Source: Clostridiales bacterium (GTDB lineage: Bacteria; Bacillota; Clostridia; Monoglobales; Firm-18). Taken from it: 9,163 nt of DNA. The notes beneath the pieces were generated by a model. The model ran no database searches, was not told the DNA's origin, and was given only the letters and a program-made list of their open reading frames with translations. Shown one piece after another: positions 6,901-9,163 of this stretch. Position numbers and translations under genes: made by a program. The stretch lies in the NCBI GenBank assembly GCA_031255355.1, contig JAIRSR010000131.1, forward strand, positions 1-9,163, given 5' to 3'. Within the stretch, counting starts at the first letter, position 1; every line of letters begins with the position of its first letter.

Positions 6901-7310
6901 ACTGCATGGAGGGCAGCCGCCAAGAGTTCGGCACGGTATACATCGGCACCAACGGCAGAGGTTATTATTACGGAAAAATCAACGCGGAGCAAACCCAACC
7001 CCCGCAATACCGCGATTTATCCGTTACGAGGGACGGCGGTACACTTTACGTCAACGGCAAAATCAACACGTTCATCAGCGGCGTACCAAACGGCTTCGCG
7101 GGGCTTGCGGTGTACGCGGAAAACGGGAAGTTGCTGTCTTTCGGCGGCTTTCAGCCAATCGCGGTTCGCCCGAACGCGCCGCTGTCCCTTTCCGTCCCCG
7201 CGCCGGAGGAAGCGGAATATTCCGTGAAGTTGCTGTTGTTTTCGGACGCGGAAACACTCGCGCCGCTATGCATCCCCGCTGTATTTGACGATTCGGAGGT
7301 GCTGGGCTAA
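3930..7310 (+). CDS. Secreted multidomain GH74-type glycoside hydrolase with N-terminal CBM-like and Ig-like modules
   Basis: 1126-residue secreted enzyme, a paralogue of the leftward one. Residues 1-26 are a signal peptide (MMKIRLYS, hydrophobic core, FGGAVAG). Residues about 31-190 look like a beta-jelly-roll carbohydrate-binding module: W145-Q-K-I-Y-I-P-L, then FELPW and a closing YFDQADLLT strand. Residues about 193-310 resemble an SbsA-type Ig-like domain. Residues about 318-1015 are the GH74 double propeller: GGGGYVTGL, nine Asp-boxes in the same order as the paralogue (424, 475, 526, 623, 773, 826, 878, 921, 969), GMEE (696-699) and GTNGRGYYYG. Candidate catalytic aspartates are D349 (RTDIGG) and D749 (GLDFCE), 400 residues apart against 406 in the paralogue. 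Residues about 1026-1126 form an unrecognised beta-rich tail. Likely an extracellular beta-glucanase, xyloglucan or a relative being the best guess. The regulator gene overlaps its stop codon, so the two are probably cotranscribed. Confidence 0.9.
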   Translation: MMKIRLYSVLLAAAVTLTHTPAVFGGAVAGYQSIVRTLYHDRASHFMNAWGIEHSDDSLMKVTGEKSLKTVTRENASGFELFIYIDANSRADLQYAVEHSQAALSFWIYTTAHSPAFYNVTVKTDGGDSAAYSYANQMKAEHLNTWQKIYIPLTAPASGTPNWRSVSSVLFELPWNAGVTTYFDQADLLTMDAPTVAPTLTAQDADGADTVIRKEVLRPTTRTLAVNFNATAVIDGATLNGNTVTLTDIATQLPIAFTGVLDAETNTYRVFLPENALQKQARYRLHLTDGVKNVLGVQLQSGAEFVFSVAASDGVSQPLYHWGNVSLGGGGYVTGLAVHADGAVYCRTDIGGAYRYLPDQNKWLPLMDGFPLKDANLYGVDGIALSPNDSNTVYIAAGKYTKEELIGWNAWTAGDPYPCDVLKSTDGGLTWARTGLDKDFSANGGNRMSGEPIAVDPNNAEIIYAASADGRLYKSENAAHSWQAVGTFPYTPSKTGRNIVFDGRQTLEGKTAVIYVGVKGAGVYQSTDAGGTWRLLAGSPASPNRICAASNGDILVAGETGIFRYRGENWSKLTDLSVMLPGSALSDTRFTGVDVHPENPDVIIAVFNSSKTGSVYENCVFYSTDGGAVWNNMTDAATRVHTVPWWPSFYFASAVADIKFNPYDPSEVWLCDWYGVWRTTDVNKSGGQIWKNDVSGMEEAVALTLTCPTEGAPLIAGVGDNSGMTFSDIHTYPQKIFYDPWMQYTPGLDFCENDPNFIVRASSNWESGSGAYSTDNGDTWREFGNYPKNADGVKLPNGKIAVAADKNAQDKLNIVALPVGSAPWHSDNLGGTWTKSAGLPDSAYVSSVWSWNHPLASDKVNPNRFYIYHHANGRVYYSSDGGKTFRQGASLPGEWYHNLKCAPNAEGEVWVSLNYKGLYRSSDGGVTFAKMPGVDRAYLLAFGKEAADPGTPAAYVYGTVNGTDGIFCSVDMGASWYRVNNDNLPIGDEPNCMEGSRQEFGTVYIGTNGRGYYYGKINAEQTQPPQYRDLSVTRDGGTLYVNGKINTFISGVPNGFAGLAVYAENGKLLSFGGFQPIAVRPNAPLSLSVPAPEEAEYSVKLLLFSDAETLAPLCIPAVFDDSEVLG
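7295..7299 (+). promoter_or_regulatory. Ribosome binding site of the regulator gene, inside the GH74 coding end
   Basis: GGAGG lies 10 bases before the ATG at 7310, within the last codons of the enzyme gene. The stop TAA (7308-7310) and start ATG (7310-7312) share one base (TAATG), the classical arrangement for termination-reinitiation coupling. Confidence 0.7.
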
Positions 7311-9163
7311 TGCGTCTTAATCTGTCGGTAAAACGGAAGCACATCAGCGTGTTGTATAAAATGATGGCATATATCCTGTTGCCGATCATTATCCTATCCG
7401 TCGCGAACATTTACATCAACACCTACCATGTGCGGTTTTACGAAAACAACGTTGTTGAAAATTATACCTCCTCCCTCAGCGCGTTATCGGTGAATATCAA
7501 TGATTCTTTGCGTCAGGTGCTGTCCACGGCGGATTTAATGTCGGTGGACGCGAACATTACAAGTATTCTGTATGATTATTCAAGCGCGAGTGAGCCGAAT
7601 GTGGACGTAACCTACGGCGCGATAGAAACGCTGCGCAAGTTCAAAAGTACGCTGGATTTTATCGACTGTATCTCCGTCGTAAACCGTCAGTCCGGCTATG
7701 TGGTGTCCGATTCGGGCAAAACTGCGGCGGATTACTATTTCAACACAGGCTACCGCTATGAGGACTACCCCGAAACGTTCTGGAAAAATCTGTCGATCCC
7801 CACGGCGGGCTATATGCTCCTGCCGCCGGTCAACGTCAGCACCAAGGCGGGCAAAAAGGTCATTCCCCTCATATCAGCGGGTTTTAACAACATCAAATCG
7901 CAAAACCTCATCATCATTAACCTGAGTTCCGAAAAATTTTCCGAAATACTTCTGAATAATTTATGGACCAAAGGGAACATCTTTATCGTGGACGAAAGTT
8001 ACAAAATTTTCACGAGCGGCCACCCCGCCAGCCCCGCCGAAGCGATGTTCCGTCAAGAGGGGTTCCTCTCCGGCCTGCACAGCGAAACGCCGTTCAAGTA
8101 CCGCTACGGCGACAATGAGTACGTGGTCGTCACCTACAAGGACGAAGCCACGGTATTCAGTAAGATTTCCTTTGTCGCGGTAGCGTCCATGCGCGATTTG
8201 CTCTATGACTTCAACAGAATCCGCGCCATTATGAACCTGCTGAACGCCGTGCTGATGATTTTCGCCGTCTTTGCCGCGTACAAAATCAGTAAAAAACTGT
8301 ACAGCCCCATTTTAGGGCTGGTCAACAGTTTGAACGGTTCCGACTATTTCACCAAGACGGACAACATGAACGAGTATGATTATCTGGACCGTCAGATTCA
8401 AAAAATGCTGAAAACAAATTCCACCATGCAACGGCAACTAAGCGCGACTATGCCGTTGGCTTGCGAACAGTTTATCTACAAACTTCTCATTTCCGCCGCG
8501 CCGCCGACAGACGCGGATATTGATGAGTTTTTGAGCAATAACAACATGGCGTTCGACCTGAAATTTTTCACCGTTATATCCATCAAAACGGTGTACAGCA
8601 AGAAGTTTTACAAATCGTTCACCCAAAGCCAATACCACGCGATCAACATCGGAATTTACAATATTTTCAAGTTCATGTTCAACGACGTATACCCCTCCTA
8701 CATCATTTCACCCGAGGGCGAAACGCTGTTTTTGATCATCAACACCCACAACGAAAATGACGATTTTGATAACATCGTCGCGGCGTTTGAGGATACCGTG
8801 CGGGCGTTTCAAAACGATTATGAGTTGATCGACGTGAGCATCGGCATAGGGAAGCCGCGCGAGGGCTACGAGGGGATTCACCGCTCCTACACCGAGGCTT
8901 CCGAGGCGCAAGTGATGATTGCGGCGTACAACGAAAAAAAGGTTATGGTGTATTCCGAGGCGCACAAGGTAACTAATCAGTATTCCTACACGATAGACGA
9001 CGACAACAAACTGTTTAACTACATGGCAAAGGGCAGCCCGGAGGACACCCGCGCCCTCATCAACGACGTTCTGAAGCGGAACCTCGCGGACGGCGTAGGC
9101 GACGCGGGCATCAAGTTGCTGTATCAAAAACTGTACCACACCGCCGTCAAAGCGCTGCAAACC
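7310..9163 (+). CDS. Membrane-anchored Cache-domain regulator, AraC/YesN type, C-terminus cut by window edge
   Basis: The frame is open for 618 codons to the window end. Residues 1-17 are basic and cytoplasmic. A first membrane helix spans about 18-37 and a second about 305-326. The roughly 265 residues between are an extracellular Cache-like sensor: helical start rich in S/T/N, then repeated beta strands such as LIIINLSSE, NIFIVDES and KYRYGDNEYVVVTY. After helix two there is no clear HAMP or histidine-kinase H-box. Instead a linker leads to an AACEQF-like helix (about 382-394) and a degenerate GGDEF-like domain (about 412-552), with DVSIGIGKP and HRSYTEASEAQ (524-534), typical of large YesN/AraC-type regulators in Bacillota. 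These proteins are usually about 740-780 residues and end in an AraC helix-turn-helix, which here would lie beyond 9163 and is not seen. It probably senses an extracellular sugar or binding protein and activates this locus. The architecture call is firm; DNA binding is inferred. Confidence 0.85.
   Translation, partial: MRLNLSVKRKHISVLYKMMAYILLPIIILSVANIYINTYHVRFYENNVVENYTSSLSALSVNINDSLRQVLSTADLMSVDANITSILYDYSSASEPNVDVTYGAIETLRKFKSTLDFIDCISVVNRQSGYVVSDSGKTAADYYFNTGYRYEDYPETFWKNLSIPTAGYMLLPPVNVSTKAGKKVIPLISAGFNNIKSQNLIIINLSSEKFSEILLNNLWTKGNIFIVDESYKIFTSGHPASPAEAMFRQEGFLSGLHSETPFKYRYGDNEYVVVTYKDEATVFSKISFVAVASMRDLLYDFNRIRAIMNLLNAVLMIFAVFAAYKISKKLYSPILGLVNSLNGSDYFTKTDNMNEYDYLDRQIQKMLKTNSTMQRQLSATMPLACEQFIYKLLISAAPPTDADIDEFLSNNNMAFDLKFFTVISIKTVYSKKFYKSFTQSQYHAINIGIYNIFKFMFNDVYPSYIISPEGETLFLIINTHNENDDFDNIVAAFEDTVRAFQNDYELIDVSIGIGKPREGYEGIHRSYTEASEAQVMIAAYNEKKVMVYSEAHKVTNQYSYTIDDDNKLFNYMAKGSPEDTRALINDVLKRNLADGVGDAGIKLLYQKLYHTAVKALQT

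Noticed and set aside
8300..9163. Regulator as a sensor histidine kinase
   Set aside because: No clear HAMP, H-box, N-box or G-box region is visible after the second membrane helix. The region matches the GGDEF-like domain of YesN/AraC-type regulators better, although the final domain is outside the window.

Overview
The window looks like part of a Gram-positive (Bacillota) polysaccharide-utilisation locus. It has moderately GC-rich coding DNA, AT-rich promoter DNA, strong AGGAGG-type ribosome binding sites, an LplB-type sugar permease, a copper-amine-oxidase-like stalk domain on a secreted enzyme, and a membrane-anchored Cache/AraC-type regulator. These features together are typical of Paenibacillaceae and of several clostridial groups. 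The secreted enzymes are unusually rich in cysteine for Gram-positive exoenzymes, which hints at an anaerobe, but this is only inference. The genus cannot be read from the sequence.

Layout. Two transcription units diverge from a 329-base intergenic region (3601-3929). Leftward: a secreted GH74-type glycosidase with a C-terminal stalk domain (3600-928), then after 53 bases with no terminator an LplB-type ABC transporter permease (874 to beyond base 1). Rightward: a second, larger secreted GH74-type glycosidase with N-terminal carbohydrate-binding-like and Ig-like modules (3930-7310). It overlaps by one base a membrane-spanning sensor/regulator (7310 to beyond 9163), whose expected DNA-binding domain lies outside the window.

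The intergenic region holds a near-perfect extended -10 promoter for the leftward unit, a TATAAT -10 for the rightward unit, a long hairpin-forming inverted repeat at the predicted start of the leftward transcript, a perfect 8-base palindrome, and a cluster of short GC-rich repeats. Neither promoter has a good -35 box.

How it may work together (inference): the two enzymes cut a beta-glucan-type polysaccharide, plausibly xyloglucan or a relative, outside the cell. The permease system imports the oligosaccharides. The regulator senses an extracellular ligand through its Cache domain and activates one or both divergent promoters. Both enzymes keep the GH74 fold signature, nine Asp-boxes in register and two candidate catalytic aspartates, but differ from textbook GH74 enzymes in the central region, so the exact substrate is open. 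I see no mobile element, CRISPR array, tRNA or rRNA.
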